A stretch of DNA of 64,000 bases from Epiperipatus broadwayi (GCA_028023455.1 JAQFVV010000003.1:124001-188000), one strand, 5' to 3'. Shown: positions 36,501 to 53,222, numbered from the stretch's first letter. The notes: generated by a model not told the origin, from the letters alone. A program made the numbers and translations.

Positions 36501-37866
36501 GAATAATAAAATATCATAAACCTTTTTTGCCCTTTTTATTTCTATAATGTGTCTTATTATTGTTATTATGTACAGTTTTGACTGTTTATTAGTTTCCATC
36601 AGGCTCTTAAGCTGCCATTTAATTAAGTCATCTCTTTTCTAATTAGAAAGTTATTTGAAACTCCAAGTAAAGATATTAGTCAGAAAAAAGTATGAACAAT
36701 AACAATAAAAAGAACTTTGCAAGAATAAAATTATACATTAAAACAATATAAAATAAGTTAGATGTTCAATTTAATAAAAGCTGATAGTAACAATATTCTA
36801 TCTTTATATTTAAAATTTTTATTGACAACATATTATATATAAATATTAACATATTTACAATAACGTATGTTACATAGACAAATATATTATAAAACTACAA
36901 TTATAATGGTAAAAGCAATACAATAAGTTGCTTAACTTCATTGATGAATGTTCCAAATTTAAAGAGTGTCATACTCTAATATTGCATAAACATGATGACT
37001 AAACTGATAATGAGTCCAGGTATTTATTTTCAAAAATGAAATCTGATGGGGAAGTATTAATGATGGTAAAGGTTTAAGCTATGAGAGTGCACAACTGAAG
37101 TATATTGTAGATTGTAAAATTTTGGACATGATGATCCTGGGTAAAAATTTGAGAAAGTATGGACAGGAATTGAATGATTCTTTGTTATTTCTTTGGAGTA
37201 CATTGTATTTTTTATTGTCAAATTTTTTGGAGAAGCATGTAATCCACATGATTAATAGTGTGCAAATAATTACAGATGTTAAATCACTTAACATTGCACG
37301 ATCACCATTTTTGTACATATATAAGCTGAAAACATAGAAGCAAAATTCTCAATAAAGTAGTGTCACTCAGTGCAAGACAGGGGAATCAATGGATGCAGAA
37401 AGATTTAAGCATAAATCCTTTTCTAGTGCCTAATCATCTAATTATACACTGAGTATTGCTACTATGTGGAGAGTTTTGCCTCTGTAAATTAAATATATGT
37501 TATAGGGTTGAAAGTATTTTATATATTTTTTGAGAAATTGCTTGAAGTTGATTGTATGCTTATAAAACATTAATAGGTAAAGAATTGAGAAATATGGACA
37601 AGTTAATAAAAGGTATAGCATTTTTTTCTAAATAATTATTAAAAAAACACATGTAGATTCAAGATTAAGCTTGAATTGGACATTAAGAAACATTTTAGTT
37701 GGAATTGTACCCTGTAATAAATTAAAAATAAAATTTAATCATGATTGAAGAGCACAAAGATTTTTTAACTTACTTAGATGTCTGGATAAATAAACCATTC
37801 TATTTAAATCTTTAAATGATATATCAATGAGATTTGATATTATACTAGTCTAATAGATTAGCATGC
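33520..37866. other. A+T-rich non-coding DNA
   Basis: A short TA run lies at 33,609-33,631. Otherwise nothing is supported. The lower part (from about 37,080) may contain the decayed 3' end of the minus-strand LINE that follows. Confidence 0.5.
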
Positions 37867-38751
37867 TCAATGGCATGATCTGTGAAAAAGGGTCATTTGA
37901 CATATAAAATTGAAACAAGCATTGGTATTGCAGGGGGTGGGGGTGTTATGTATTGTATTAATAAGTGCTGCAATATACATTTTAGATCGAATATAAATTA
38001 CAAAAGATTTGGGACATATCAAATTAAGCTTACCACATTTATAGTCTATAGTAGGTAAGTAATCCATTAAGAATTGCATTTATTATTCAAACCCATGAAG
38101 AAAGATGGTAGTTTACAGACTATAAATAAGAGCCACAATGATGACTTTAAAGTTGAACCATAGAATAAGTTGAAGTTTGGAATTTATGTAAAAGTATTCA
38201 GAATAATGAAAATGTTTTGGAGGCTTCTAAATATTATCAGGACATCATCAATGAAGAATAGGATTTGGATGATGAAGATGGAAAAGATTTTCAAGGTATT
38301 GCTCAATTTCTTTAATCATGGAATTTATATAAAATTGCAAATAGTATAACACCAGTGATGAGCCCTATGGAATATCATGACTAAGTTTGAAAAAGGTTGG
38401 CAGATGAATATAATTCTTCAGTTTAATTGATCTATTAGTAATGTAGTTCTGGATAGCAATCATCAGATTGTTTTGTTGGATAGAGTTTGTGCAATGCAAT
38501 GCAAATATATTTCCAATTGACTAGATCAAAAGCTGTCATTAAGTCAACTTGGCATGCAATGTAAACTGTAAGTTGGTTCTCTTTGGCAAAGAGATTAATT
38601 CTTGTATTAAAAAAATAGCTTGAGAATCATTGTGATATTTTACAGTATAATGTGAAGTTGGTAGTTTTGGCAGAATAAGTGCATTCAGTTTTTTTAGAAT
38701 TATTTTTACAAAATTTTTTTGATCAATATTCTCAAGTTTAGTAAGACACAA
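37867..38751 (-). pseudogene. Degenerate LINE reverse transcriptase (second family)
   Basis: Minus-strand frames read, in order, HYTVKYHNDSQAIFLIQELIS (38,590-38,650), the region ahead of motif A; TAFDLVNW (about 38,513-38,537), motif A; GLITGVILFAILYKF (near 38,340), motif B; and FIDDVLIIF (about 38,232-38,258), motif C. Next comes KSFVIYIRSKM with an open stretch to 37,867. Stops and shifts separate the pieces. Motif wording differs from the 9.7 and 12.4 kb copies, so this is probably another family. Inactive. Confidence 0.75.
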
Positions 38752-39667
38752 GTTATTTACAGAGGGGTATATTGTATTTGGTTTTTTTTCCTAGACAAAA
38801 TATTACATTGGTGGAAAGGTGGAAAATGTTAAAATTAATCAAGCAGAGTTTATTGTAGTATTTATGTAGAATAGGAATTATGATATAATCAAGTTGTCTT
38901 TACACATTAACTGGAATAAGATCTGAAGTTAAAAAGATGTTCCAAAATACATGATTTCATGGTATATTTGTTGTTCTGTAATAAAATTTTCTTGAGGAGA
39001 TTGTCGTACTGTAGTGAATAGTAAACAGATATTGATTAGATGATTTTAGACTAGATTTTAGGTGCTCAAAAATTTCCATGTCAGCATTTGTTACAGAAAG
39101 AGAGTATCATCTTTTGATAAAATAGAATTCTAAAAGTTTGAGATGAATTTGATCTTGCATAACTTACAGTAATTCTTCCATCTAGTTGTAAAGTATGATC
39201 AACTGGCTTGCTTCAATTTTCAGTTTACAGATAAAAGCTTTGGCATTGATCATTTGCAAGATAGTTTGCAAGATTGTATCTCTGTTTTAAAATGCTGTTT
39301 TATGAGATTATTTAAGCAATTTCTTGTTAATTGATTGGAGCAACAGTTGTTAAATTTTTTTTTTTAAGATTAAACCAAATTTCATCTTAAAAATGGTACT
39401 GCAAATGATGATAGTAATAATCTGCAATGATTGGATTTGAAAAGTTACCTGTTTAATTTAAATTCTATACGATTCTGTTTTTTTAAAAATAAACTTATAG
39501 AGGCTGTACTATTATTTTGCTATTTATTATATTTAGTGGGTATTTTGGTGATGCATTTTTAAAGATTTTACTTATTGTTTGTTGTATATTTTAGAGCCTC
39601 ATAGAGTTAATACTCTCTGAAACAGCATTACTAACAATGTTTGATAAAGACTAGTATTTCTATAATC
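38752..39667. other. Non-coding DNA, possible LINE 5' side
   Basis: No endonuclease motif could be read; nothing else seen. Confidence 0.45.
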
Positions 39668-40441
39668 ACTCTAACCAAATCATAATGCTCAAGTTAATCT
39701 GAAAAGTTAGAAAAATGAAACAAATAAGAAAGTCCTAAATGCACTGACACAGCTTTCAGAAGATTGCTGCCAGAATTATAGTGCTGAATGGAAGTGTGCA
39801 TTAGGGATATACATTTATACTAATGAAGTCCAATATGGAAATTAGGCACAGTATGTGATTAATATATTCCATTGTTTTGATAAATTGCAATAACTGAAGC
39901 CTCTCTACATGTTCTAAACACATATTGTTCTTTACATTGAAGAGAGAAAAGATGTGTCCTGTAGCAACCTCATGATTGAAAAAAAATCTATATTCATGAT
40001 TTAATTTAGCTTTTGTTATATAAATACATGTGCTAGGTGATTCTCATTGATCCGCTAATGTGAGATTTACCATAATACATGGAGATGAAGGATGGGGCAG
40101 GGCATGAAATTTTATATATGACCTGAGGAACATGTTTGGCAGGTAGTCTGTCTTTTGTATTTTTTAAAAGGTTGTTAAGGGAGGGAGCAATATGAAACTA
40201 ACTCCAAGAAAAGATTCCTGTATTCCATTATCAAAAAATGAAATGCCTAATTTACATCCTGTGCCAAACTTACTTATTGGACTTCACTACTATAAATACA
40301 TATTCCTAATGGTCCAATTCTATTCAGAACTATGATTCTGGGAATCTGCAAAAAGCTGGCTCAGTGCATTTAAGACTTTCTTATTAGTTTTATTTTTATA
40401 CCTTTTCAGATTAACTTGAACAATTACAAGTTGGTTAGAGT
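39668..40441. mobile_element. Long-arm inverted-repeat element (foldback/MITE-like)
   Basis: ACTCTAACC (39,668) and GGTTAGAGT (ending 40,441) begin a pair of diverged inverted arms. The arms run inward for about 220 bp. Shared words include AAGTTAATCTG, AAGAAAGTC, TAAATGCACTGA and GAAGTCCAATA. About 330 bp of unpaired spacer lies between them. Identity looks about 75%, so this is an old element. No ORF and no clear target duplication. Confidence 0.65.
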
Positions 40442-43400
40442 TACATAACTGTATAAAAAGAATAGTTATTATTAAGAATTACATAATCTGTGTAAGTGAA
40501 AATCAGAATAATGACAATTGCTAGGGTTTAGACTTTCTTTTTTTGTTTGTATCAATTCCATTTGTTTACCTCAAGTAGCATTTTGTAGGGTGATGCAAAA
40601 GAAGTAGTTCTTGGTATGGAATCTTTGTTAGGCATTATTTTAAAGATTTGATTCAAAGTTATTATTTTTTTTGCTCATATTTTTGAACGTTGAAATGTAT
40701 TCAGAATATCTGCAAGTGTTTCTGTATGCTTGTACAATTTACTTTTTTTTGAATTTACGGTTTTGAGAAAGCTTTTTCTTAATTGTGGAAATCTTTATTT
40801 TCAGAGATCATATTAACATTAAGTAAGCTGCAGCATTTAATATTGCCTTTTTTTTTAATTAGACTTTTTTTTCAGTAATAATAATGTATATTGATTTTTT
40901 TTTTTGATAGTATGTGATTAGATTTAAAGCAGTCAAAAAAAAATTGCATTTTCTGAAGCCACTGACAAGCTGAGTTCTTTATTATGGCAGCCATAATCAA
41001 CATTCTTTCCTTTATTCTTATTCTTAGCATGAAGATCTAAGCAAACATTCTTTGCCAAAGCAGTAGTTTTATTTACCTTACTTCAAAGCCGTTTACTGTA
41101 ATATTAAATAGTTAATAGCATGAGATAAAAGTACTTTTTTATTTTGTTAAGTACATCAATTTCAGGTTTTTCCCTTCACCAGTGAAAAAAACTAGAACAA
41201 TGCCCTTGTAGATTTAGATACCATCTTTAATATTAATGCACTCACGCAGCTGTTTGCCACCTTTAACTTCTTTAACATATTCAAGCTAATAACTTGAAAT
41301 TAAAATAATACTAAGAAGACTGATATATGCATAAGTACATTAGTTTCAGTATTGAATCCAAAGCCCTCATTGATTAAGGCAATATCATCGTATATAGTGT
41401 CCATTGTTTATTCAAACTTATAGTGCCTTTAAATAAGATGAAAAAATTGTTCTTGGAGCATATGAATAAACCGAGAAATTATGTGATATTTTAATAACGT
41501 TTTTTAAAGTTCACGTTACCATCTTTTTCTTTTTTCTTTTAATCTTTTACACTACTCTATAAATATATCATCTTTTTCATTACTATGTTATAAAGAAATT
41601 ATAGGTTTTTTTTTTTTCATATAAGAAATCCCGAATGTATAATATATGTGCAGGTGTGACCTATTATTTTGAAATAAAAAATGCCTAGAATCTTTTTTTT
41701 CATTTATAGCAATTCCTAAGAAATGAGGCGTCACTGGATCAAATCTGAAAATGATTCTGAGTTATTGGAATTAATTTTTGATTTCAGTGGCTTGAATAAT
41801 CCGGCAGTCAAAAAGAATGAAAAATTGGAAATCTCGGATACTGTCATTTTTTCTATATATACAAAAAAAAAAAAAAGAATGAATTTTTGAATTAAGCTCT
41901 TTTTATACTGTTAACTATATCGTGATTAAATATATATAAAAAACTATATCGTGATTCTTTTAAATCTAAAATAATTACAATATTGACAACAGAAAATCAA
42001 ATTGTTTTAAAAATTTGTAATATATATTTAAAAATTTAGTTTATAACAAGTATTTCATTAATCTCGAACTAATTATTTCTATGATTTATTAATCTCTAAC
42101 AAGAAAAAAAAAAGAGTAGAGGAAAGAACTTTTTTTTTTAAAGGAATTGATTTGATTGACTGTTATAAAACACACACACACACGCACAAAGCTAATATCT
42201 GTGACGAAATTAATTTTTAAGGATAGTGTTTTGATAAGATAATAATATACAGTTATGATTGTTTAATTTTTAACTAATTGCTAATTATTTTTATTGTTGA
42301 GTGTTGTTAAGTGGATATTGAGCTATTAGCGACTGATCCAGAATCGGTTTTGTTTTACACATAGCTCTTAGAGACGTTTATTTGTGCAGCATGGTGTCCA
42401 GCCTCATCATAGTATGTTCTTTTTTGTTTCATCACAAATATTTTTTCAAGCATTATATATTTTTCTAATAATATAATTCAAACTCATGATATTTTATTCT
42501 AGCCACTTGTTTTCCAAGTAAAAAGTTTAAATCCATTTTTTTTCTTTTGAAATCCTCAAAAGTTTTTGCCAGTATCATATTAAATTAAAAAAAAAAGCAT
42601 ACTACTTAATTACCAACTTGCACATCCATAGAGAGTTATGGAAAACACAAAGATCTTCACTTTTAAATATTCTTTCCCACATTTCAAAACCTTTCCAGAA
42701 TTTTATTGCAATTTTTACCATTATCAGACAGTTATGATTTGATTTCTTGACCACTAGATGATTAATAAAAAAATGAAAAATATCTCTGACAGTATCCAGG
42801 AGACAACTTCTTTGGAACAGTATTCATGTTTACAAATTTTACTGGAAAACTTCTAAATTGTATAGTCTAGAGTTGTAATTATCCATCCTAGGAAGAAATT
42901 AGTGATAGTAGCTTTATCATGCTATGGGAAACAAAGACAATAGTATAGATTTCATGATCTTGCTATGTATTTATTTAATTATGTGGTTTTTAATATTTTA
43001 CTATTTGATTATATGAATAAAATATATATTAGCATAAAATAAAATAAAAAGTTATACAGCAATGTATATTTTATTATTTGATTTTTTAAAAAAAGTTTTT
43101 TTTTGCAATGTTTTATTGTTCTAATCACATAGATTTTTATAATATTCTACATAGGTAGAGATATGTATTTACATATCTATATATTATAATTAGAATATTT
43201 TATTTTATATATAGATATCTTATCTACATATATATATATATATATTGAAACAGATATATATATATAAAATCAAAACTACCCCAAATATATATAATAAATA
43301 TATAATAATAAAAATACTTCCAGTTATTAATGTAATATTTTAACATTCAAGACTCATGATATTCTCTAGACCAGCATAAGAAACATTTTTTTACAAAAAA

Positions 43401-46375
43401 AGAAACAGCCATCTCCCCTTGTTACCTTATATATTTATATAGAGGATTGTCTGAAACACTGAAGCCAGGCAGAATGACTTAAATAAATCATGCAATTTAT
43501 TTAAAGATATATGTGATTATAAAAAAATATACTTTATATATTTTTATGCAAATCTATATTAGTAATAATGTAAATTTTAAATAAAATAAAAAGACCCATT
43601 GATTTTATATTGCTAGTAGAATTATAAATTTAAAATATATATTATATTGCTGTGTAATGTATATTGTAGATATATGAAAAGAGTGAGAAGAAAATTAGTT
43701 GTGTGTGGATAGTTATAAAATCATTTAAATATTATAATAATATAATACACTGAGGAGAGCAATAAATTGTTGTCAAAAATGTCATTTTTATTAACTAACT
43801 CAATAATTGTTTTTATATTCAATAGTACAATACTATTATTATAAAACTACATTTGTTTTTATTTCTTTTTATATTTAAATGTATGACTTGTTATAAAATT
43901 GCTTCTAACTTTCTAAAATGTCTTAGAATTTATTTCATTTTATGGATTTTATATTTTACTTCTATAACAGTATGATTTTCAGACTGTCAGAATGCAATCC
44001 AAAATCCTTTATCTTTTCTAGTATGTTGTTGATCTAAAAATTATAAGCTAAAAGTTTTTAATTTTTTATAATTTATTTATTTTATTGTAAAATGGTAATG
44101 GAACATCAGTAATTGAACTTCCTAGTTTGAGTATTTTGGGGTATATCATTCCTCATGTTATTTTTTTTTTTGCATGTTGCCATTTATTGCACACTTTTTT
44201 AAACTGTTTGTTTTTTTTTAATGATTTTTTTTTGCAGATTTTATTGTATATATTTTCAGAAATAAAGTATAAAAAATATATTTTATGTGTATAAAGCAAA
44301 TTATATTGTTGACCTTATTTTTAAATTATATATTCCAATAATCAGATGTTGATATAGTTATAAATATAATATATCAACATTATTGGCACCATCATTTATG
44401 TTACCACTAGAAATGTATTAAGTAATGATGAACAACATTTTTATACTTATAGGTCTCTTCATGAGGACACCCTTATCTAGTTTTTTAAATAGATGATCTT
44501 ATATAAGGTAATATCTTGCATCTCAATTTCTTTAGCTTATATTCTTGGGTGCATAACATGACACTTCAAGAGCCAAAGGCAAGAGAATCACATTTTTACA
44601 GGAAATATCACTAAAACATAAATTACATAAAAGAGAATAAAGAACTCACATGTTAATTTTAAAGTTGACAATAATTTAATTAATTTGAAACATGGAAAGT
44701 TAACACTATGACATAATCTAATACGACATAAGCAAATACTAAACCAATATACATAAATCCATCTTCTTACTTTGTGATGAAATAAAAAATATAAATATAA
44801 TAATTTAAAATTCATTTATAATAAATTATTATCAGAGAAATTACATAAATGCAAAATTTGACAGCTGATGAAAGTATAAGTAGGCAGTCATTACTTAAAA
44901 ACACTGAGTTAAATATAGGATTCAGATTTTAAATTCTTTCAACAACAAACAACATTACTCAAATAGAAACATGTAATTATTTTGGTAAAATAAAAAATAT
45001 TTACAAGTTAATTGTAATACAATAGCATATTAGCATAACTTAAGTGTAATTCATTGCTGAATATTTTTTTAAAAAATAAATAAATTTAAATTCATTACTT
45101 ACATTTGTGTATGAAAAGATTTTGGATTGGTAAGTCAAAAAAAAATGATGGTGAAAAGTGAAATGCATAAAAACTTGATTTATTTGAAAAAATAATTAAG
45201 TAACTCAATATATTAAATTTTATATATAGTTATTTAAATTTTTGCAGTGCTAAATGAATTACTAATAAAAATCAAAACTTCTTTAAATACTTTCAAAAAC
45301 TGGTTTAGAAAAATTAATTTTATGTTAGATATGTTGAGGATAAATGCTAAGCACAGAATTACAAATTTTTTTGTTTTAGAATTTGAAGAGTTGGGAAAAC
45401 AAATAATGAATAAACTGATATGATTTTTTAACAAATCATTTTTTTCATAAAAATGAAGTGCATCTAATGACAAATTTCTATATCAAAATAAAACAATAAA
45501 CATTAGAAAGCATTGAGGCTACTGCCTTTTTTTTTTTTTTTTTGAAAATGGACTTTTACTGCAAAATTGCAGATGTTTTGATTTTGGCTGACATACAGAA
45601 TTGTAAATAAATACATATATATGCATATAGTTTAAATATAAAACTTTATCATAAAAAAGTGTTTTATGAATATGATATTGTTTGATCATGTTATGTTACA
45701 ACACATATCTGTACATGGACATTAAAACTGTAACATATTTTACCAAAATTGTAAATTAACTTCTAACAGACAATTATGTTTTATTCATTTATTTTAATAT
45801 TGGAAATTGATTGTGCAGACAGAAATTTGATAACTTAAAAGGGCATTTAACTTCCTTATAAAAAATTATTATCAATATTAAACTTCTCAGGATTGGTAAA
45901 AGTTAAAAGTAATGATAATCAGGTATGAAAATCAATTGTTGTATATTTTTTTCTGTTTCAGTTTTTAAATTAACATAGAATTATGTTTTGTAAGTTATGT
46001 AGAATTGAAAGTCAATATGTTTTATATAAATTCACAATGCTCACAGATTTTAAAATGAATTTAATAATTACAACTTTTTTTATTAATGTATACACTATGA
46101 AAATTATAGACATTGTGTATATGTTCATAATGCCAAGTTGGTTAACATAAAAGTGTGAAGAAATAGAAAGGTTCAGAGTTATACACTCTTGATTAATGGC
46201 AATCTACATATTTTTATCAATATGCCATATATAAATATATTTTTAATGTGCTAAAACAATAATTAAACTTCATTTTTATATTAGAATAAAATATTTAGAG
46301 CTTTAAATTAATTGTTACAGAGAAAACAACTTCTGTTATAGTATTCTACTGTAGTTTGTACTAAACATACTTTAG
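40442..46375. other. A+T-rich non-coding DNA
   Basis: Nothing strongly supported in about 6 kb. The stretch 41,700-42,400 is a little less A+T-rich and has a short CA repeat at 42,171-42,185. A patch of TA-rich simple sequence lies at 43,140-43,300. Small frames near 44.6 and 45.3 kb have no motif. Confidence 0.5.
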
Positions 46376-46434
46376 AATAGTAGGTAGAGCATCCAACTTG
46401 AGATCATAAGGTTCCAGAATCAATTCTAGCACTT
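46376..46434 (+). repeat. tRNA-like SINE remnant
   Basis: AGTAGGTAGAGCATCCAACT resembles box A, and GGTTCCAGAATCAATTC resembles box B 20 bases later, with the word TTGAGATCATAA as the anticodon arm. The stems are broken and no CCA or acceptor pairing remains. A decayed tRNA-derived repeat is more likely than a gene. Confidence 0.4.
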
Positions 46435-47259
46435 GCAAATCTGGCATTTGAACTTCTTATGAACTCCCAAGAAATAAAACCATGTGCTTTTTTTTACTAT
46501 AGTTTGTGCAAAATATATCTATATAGTGATATGTTTTACTGGAATTAACAATTTATAATATTATTTATTTTCAGTCCATAAATTCTGGATTTACTACATG
46601 AATTTTCTGAAAGCTTTCTAAGGTTAAAGAATATTTATTGGCATGTTTTTTTTCAGATTATATATATATATATATATATATGCTTTCCTGAGGCTCACCC
46701 TTTTTCTTCTGGTAAATAGATCCATTATACAAGTGGACAAGTATTTTGACAGATTTATGAGAATTTAAGGGATAGTCTTTTCCATATTTCAGGTTACACA
46801 TTTGGATTGATAATACCCAAAGACAAAATCTAGCATACCATACTATGAAGGTTTCAAAATTTTTGAACATTTTTAGCTATTTTCAATTCCTATTTTATAT
46901 CTTCTTTGAGAAGAATATTTGTTGATGCTGACAGTTTATTTTTCCTGATGGTAGGCTCTCTCGGTTTGATTATTAAAAAAACATTTACTAGAGTCTATTT
47001 CATGATAGCAATAACTACCCAAAATAATAATAAACATATGGAAAACTTTTAAAATGATAATTGATTGATGGTGGAATTTCTGTCATTGACACAAGCATGT
47101 TATATCATAATCCCATTTTGTTTCATAAACAGTTTAAACCTCTTAATGTTTTTAAGTTGTTGTTTAATAATTCAGGATGTTATTCTTTTTTTTAATGAAT
47201 TCCTTTGTAGTATTTTTTAAATTTTATATAATTTTTTAAAAACATTTTATAGTATACAC
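46435..47259. other. Non-coding DNA with short TA run
   Basis: A TA run lies at 46,661-46,682. A minus-strand frame of 70 codons (46,658-46,870) has mixed composition but no motif I recognise. Confidence 0.45.
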
Positions 47260-47654
47260 AAGCGCGCTGGTTGAAGAAGCTGTTAATAGCAAAAAATCAA
47301 AATGAGTTAATCCAGGATAAGCACTTTCAAGGTGTTATTTCTCATAATTTATAGCCAAAATAGTAATAGTTGTAATGATATTATTAAATGGTTAATATAT
47401 GCAAATGTATATGTAAATTAATCAGCTTGTCTATTTTCTGGAGATAGCAAAGCATGTGTCTCGTCTTCAGAAAATGGACAACCTGATTAATTTACATATA
47501 CATTTGCATATATTATCATTTAATAATACCACTACAACTATTACTATTTTGGCTATGAATATGAGGGATAACACCTCAAAAGCACTTAGCATGAATTAAC
47601 TCATTTTGATTGTTTGCTATCAACAGCTTCTTCAACCAGCGTTTTAAAGCGCTT
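47260..47654. mobile_element. ~395-bp hairpin element (MITE-like)
   Basis: The left arm (47,260-47,445) and right arm (47,464-47,654) are inverted repeats around a loop of about 19 bases. Outer ends are AAGCGCGCTGGTTGAAGAAGC and its reverse with a short indel, with AAGCGC preserved at both tips. Inner ends are ATTAATCAGCTTGTC and its diverged partner. Arm identity is about 85-90%. G+C at the tips is far higher than in the flanks. No ORF. Confidence 0.75.
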
Positions 47655-49025
47655 AAATATACTATTACAATTATTGGAGAAGTAAACTAAATTATTTTAA
47701 CATTTTATGTAAATGATAAATATTTTTAATAACTTTTTTTAAATTTAATCACTTTGAATTATGAGCTTTTCAGCCAAATTCATATAAGACTTTTATTTTA
47801 GTCCTTTTACAAATTGTTCAATAATTTATCAATTTAAATTTAATTTTGATATTATTTTTTACTTTTTTCACACCTTTTTCCAAATGAAATTTAATTATAT
47901 ATCATATAGTTTTATTGTATACAGAATATTTTCTTGTTATTCCTCCTCATCCAGTATTTTAAAGCCTGTATATACATATAAATAAAATAAATATAACTCA
48001 CCTTATTAAAGTCTGCATGTTTTGACACAATAAATGCTTCATTCAAATGCTTAAATTTACTTACACAGAGATATGACCATGTGATTAATGCATCTTAATC
48101 TTTTTCCTCCTTAAATAAAAACATAAATAGTTATCTCCATACATCCACTCCATTTAACTATCTTGTAATCCAATTTTTTCAGCCCATTTTACTTCTTTGT
48201 AGAATTTCATCATTTATTTATGGACAAGTGTTAATCCTTGGTATATAGAAGATATTGCTTTTTCTTCATTGTTTTTTTTATGTGTTTAAGAATTAAAACT
48301 TTTTAAATAGTAAATTTGTTTTTTTCACCACACTGAATTTTATCAATAATTCATTGTCTTATAAATTTTATTTTGTTTCAAAATAGTTAATGCTGAATAC
48401 TTAGAAATAAAAAAAAAAAGAAGAAATAAAACTGCAGTTAAAAAAAGTGCAGGTAAATTGAGTATAGCTTTACAAAGTATCAGAAAACTGTTTTTTCTCT
48501 CTAAAAAAGCAAATCTGATTTTTTTCCTGACCACACTGTCTCTCTTGAATAAAACTAAACTATAAAAACAATGCTTATAAAATAAAATAGATTTAACAGC
48601 CAATAAAGCGAAGTAAACACTGGCTAATGAAATTGTAGAAATAATAGGAAGCCTAAAGAACTAGTTAATGATTTTAAATTGCTTAATTCAGAAGCATGTA
48701 TACCACAAATTTTAATATTAAATAATTACAATAATCTGTTTACATACTTTGCTTTTATGGGAAAAAATAGTTTAGTTTTAATTTTTATATTTACTAACTA
48801 ATTTCGGTTATTTTTCTGGTTCAAAATGACTAAAATAAATGTTAATACTGTATTTGATATTTCTCATCATTTGCTCATTTTATTTAGATTCTTCAAATTT
48901 TTTTAATTATATATAGTATTGGCTATTATGTTTATTCGCACAAGTATGTAAAATTAATAGTTTTATTTCTACTGCTTGTAAAAACATATTTATGAATTTT
49001 AATCAGTTAAGTTAAGTATTGCTTT
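47655..49025. other. A+T-rich non-coding DNA
   Basis: Nothing recognised. Confidence 0.55.
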
Positions 49026-49161
49026 CAGGTAAAACTTAATTTATTTATTTATTTTTTTATGTATCAAAGCGTCGGCTGGGAAGCGAACCCCGGGACAACT
49101 GCTTATAAGGCAGCTGTGCTAACCACTCGGCCACCAACGCACGGCAGGTAAAACTTTATTT
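49026..49161 (-). mobile_element. tRNA-derived SINE with 17-bp target-site duplication
   Basis: CAGGTAAAACTT(A/T)ATTT flanks the insertion at 49,026-49,042 and 49,145-49,161 (16 of 17 identical). The tRNA-like body is at 49,069-49,140 on the minus strand. It has a seven-pair acceptor stem (GCGTTGG/CCGACGC), box A TGGCCGAGTGG, an anticodon arm with loop CTTATAA (anticodon UAU) and box B GGTTCGCTTCC, with one mismatch in the T stem. An A-rich tail (ATAAAAAAATAAATAAAT) follows its 3' end. A tail plus long target duplications show LINE-mediated retroposition, so this is a retroposed copy and not an ordinary tRNA-Ile gene. Same family as 16,665-16,752. Confidence 0.8.
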
Positions 49162-49169
49162 GATGACAA

Positions 49170-52270
<3,101 letters not shown>

Positions 52271-52824
52271 GAAGCTAAGGATAAATATGGAGAAATGAGA
52301 AAATCATCATTATAATAAAGAAAGTGAAAGAAAGTAATCAGCAAAGAAAATAAATACTGTTAAAGAAAATAGATTGTAATCAAAAGATGTGGATTAAAAT
52401 TTAAATAAAAGAGAAAAAAATAATCAGAAAATGATTATGAAAATAGAGGAAGAATGACTATTATGTGCAGGATATAATACTAAAAAAATTTGCAATAATT
52501 TATCTGATTGTAGAGGAACCAAAAAAATTAGGTCAAAGATAAATGCTTCAAAATAATTAGAAAAAAGATAGAAAATAAATGGAAGTATATGGAAATAAAA
52601 AATCAGAAAAATAAAGAATGGAATGAAGGAACTGATTGCTCAAAAGATAAACCAATCTAGAGAGAAAATGCAGAATCAAAGTAGATATCAGAGAGACCTG
52701 TACTCAGTAGTTTCAAGGTTATGTATCTCACTTGCAAATATTTACTGTTGATTGTTGACTGTTGTTTAGTAATTGTTTGGCTGCTAGTAATTTTATATCA
52801 TCATTATCATCATCATCATCATCA

Positions 52825-52891
<67 letters not shown>

Positions 52892-52986
52892 TATTCTCAT
52901 TCTCCCAGTCTCATTATATAGTTATCCCTTTATATTTTATCATTTTATATTTATTAAATGCTCTTATGATTTTTTTATATTTATTT
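52271..52986. other. Purine-rich DNA, then simple repeats
   Basis: From 52,271 to 52,690 the plus strand is rich in GAAA and AGAAA words without an open frame. It then runs into the CAT/ATT microsatellite. It ends at the 8-bp target copy ATTTATTT (52,979-52,986) of the TIR transposon. Confidence 0.5.
52797..52893. repeat. (CAT)n then (ATT)n microsatellite
   Basis: About nine CAT triplets pass directly into about 23 ATT triplets. Poly-Ile, Ser and Tyr frames here are artefacts. Confidence 0.97.
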
Positions 52987-53086
52987 GGTTGTCATCTGAT
53001 CCTTCATGTCAGCCGCTAGAGGCACTATTTCTAGCTAAATTTCTAGAAATATGCTGTTTCCGCAGCCACACCCAAGCCTTTAAGCA

Positions 53087-53222
53087 TTCTTTCTAAAATA
53101 AATCCTAGAAAGATTGTTAACTCGGAGTTAATTCTACTTTCTATGCTAAAAGGTAGAGTATTAACTTGGAGTTAAGTCTTTTTTCTACAATAAAATCTAG
53201 AAAGAGTGTTAACTCAGCTTAG
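53087..53222. repeat. Three ~45-bp subrepeats with internal palindromes
   Basis: Copies start near 53,087, 53,132 and 53,177. Each has TTTCTA, a short spacer, TAGAAA or TAGAG, then TTAACTCGGAGTTAA or a variant. They are bracketed by inverted GCCACACC (53,064) and GGTGTGGC (53,231). The arrangement resembles subterminal transposase-binding repeats of DNA transposons. Confidence 0.6.

Noticed and set aside
37079-37318. Minus-strand 79-codon frame starting YKNGDRAMLSD, reminiscent of the RT entry motif 'YKKGDR..NYRPI'
   Set aside because: It lies downstream, not upstream, of RT motifs A-C of the LINE on the same strand (37.9-38.8 kb), and the next 60 residues do not follow the RT pattern. Kept as coincidence or an unresolved LINE 3' part.
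46658-46870. 70-codon minus-strand ORF ending in a TA-repeat-encoded tail
   Set aside because: The C-terminus is translated microsatellite and the rest matches no family I know.
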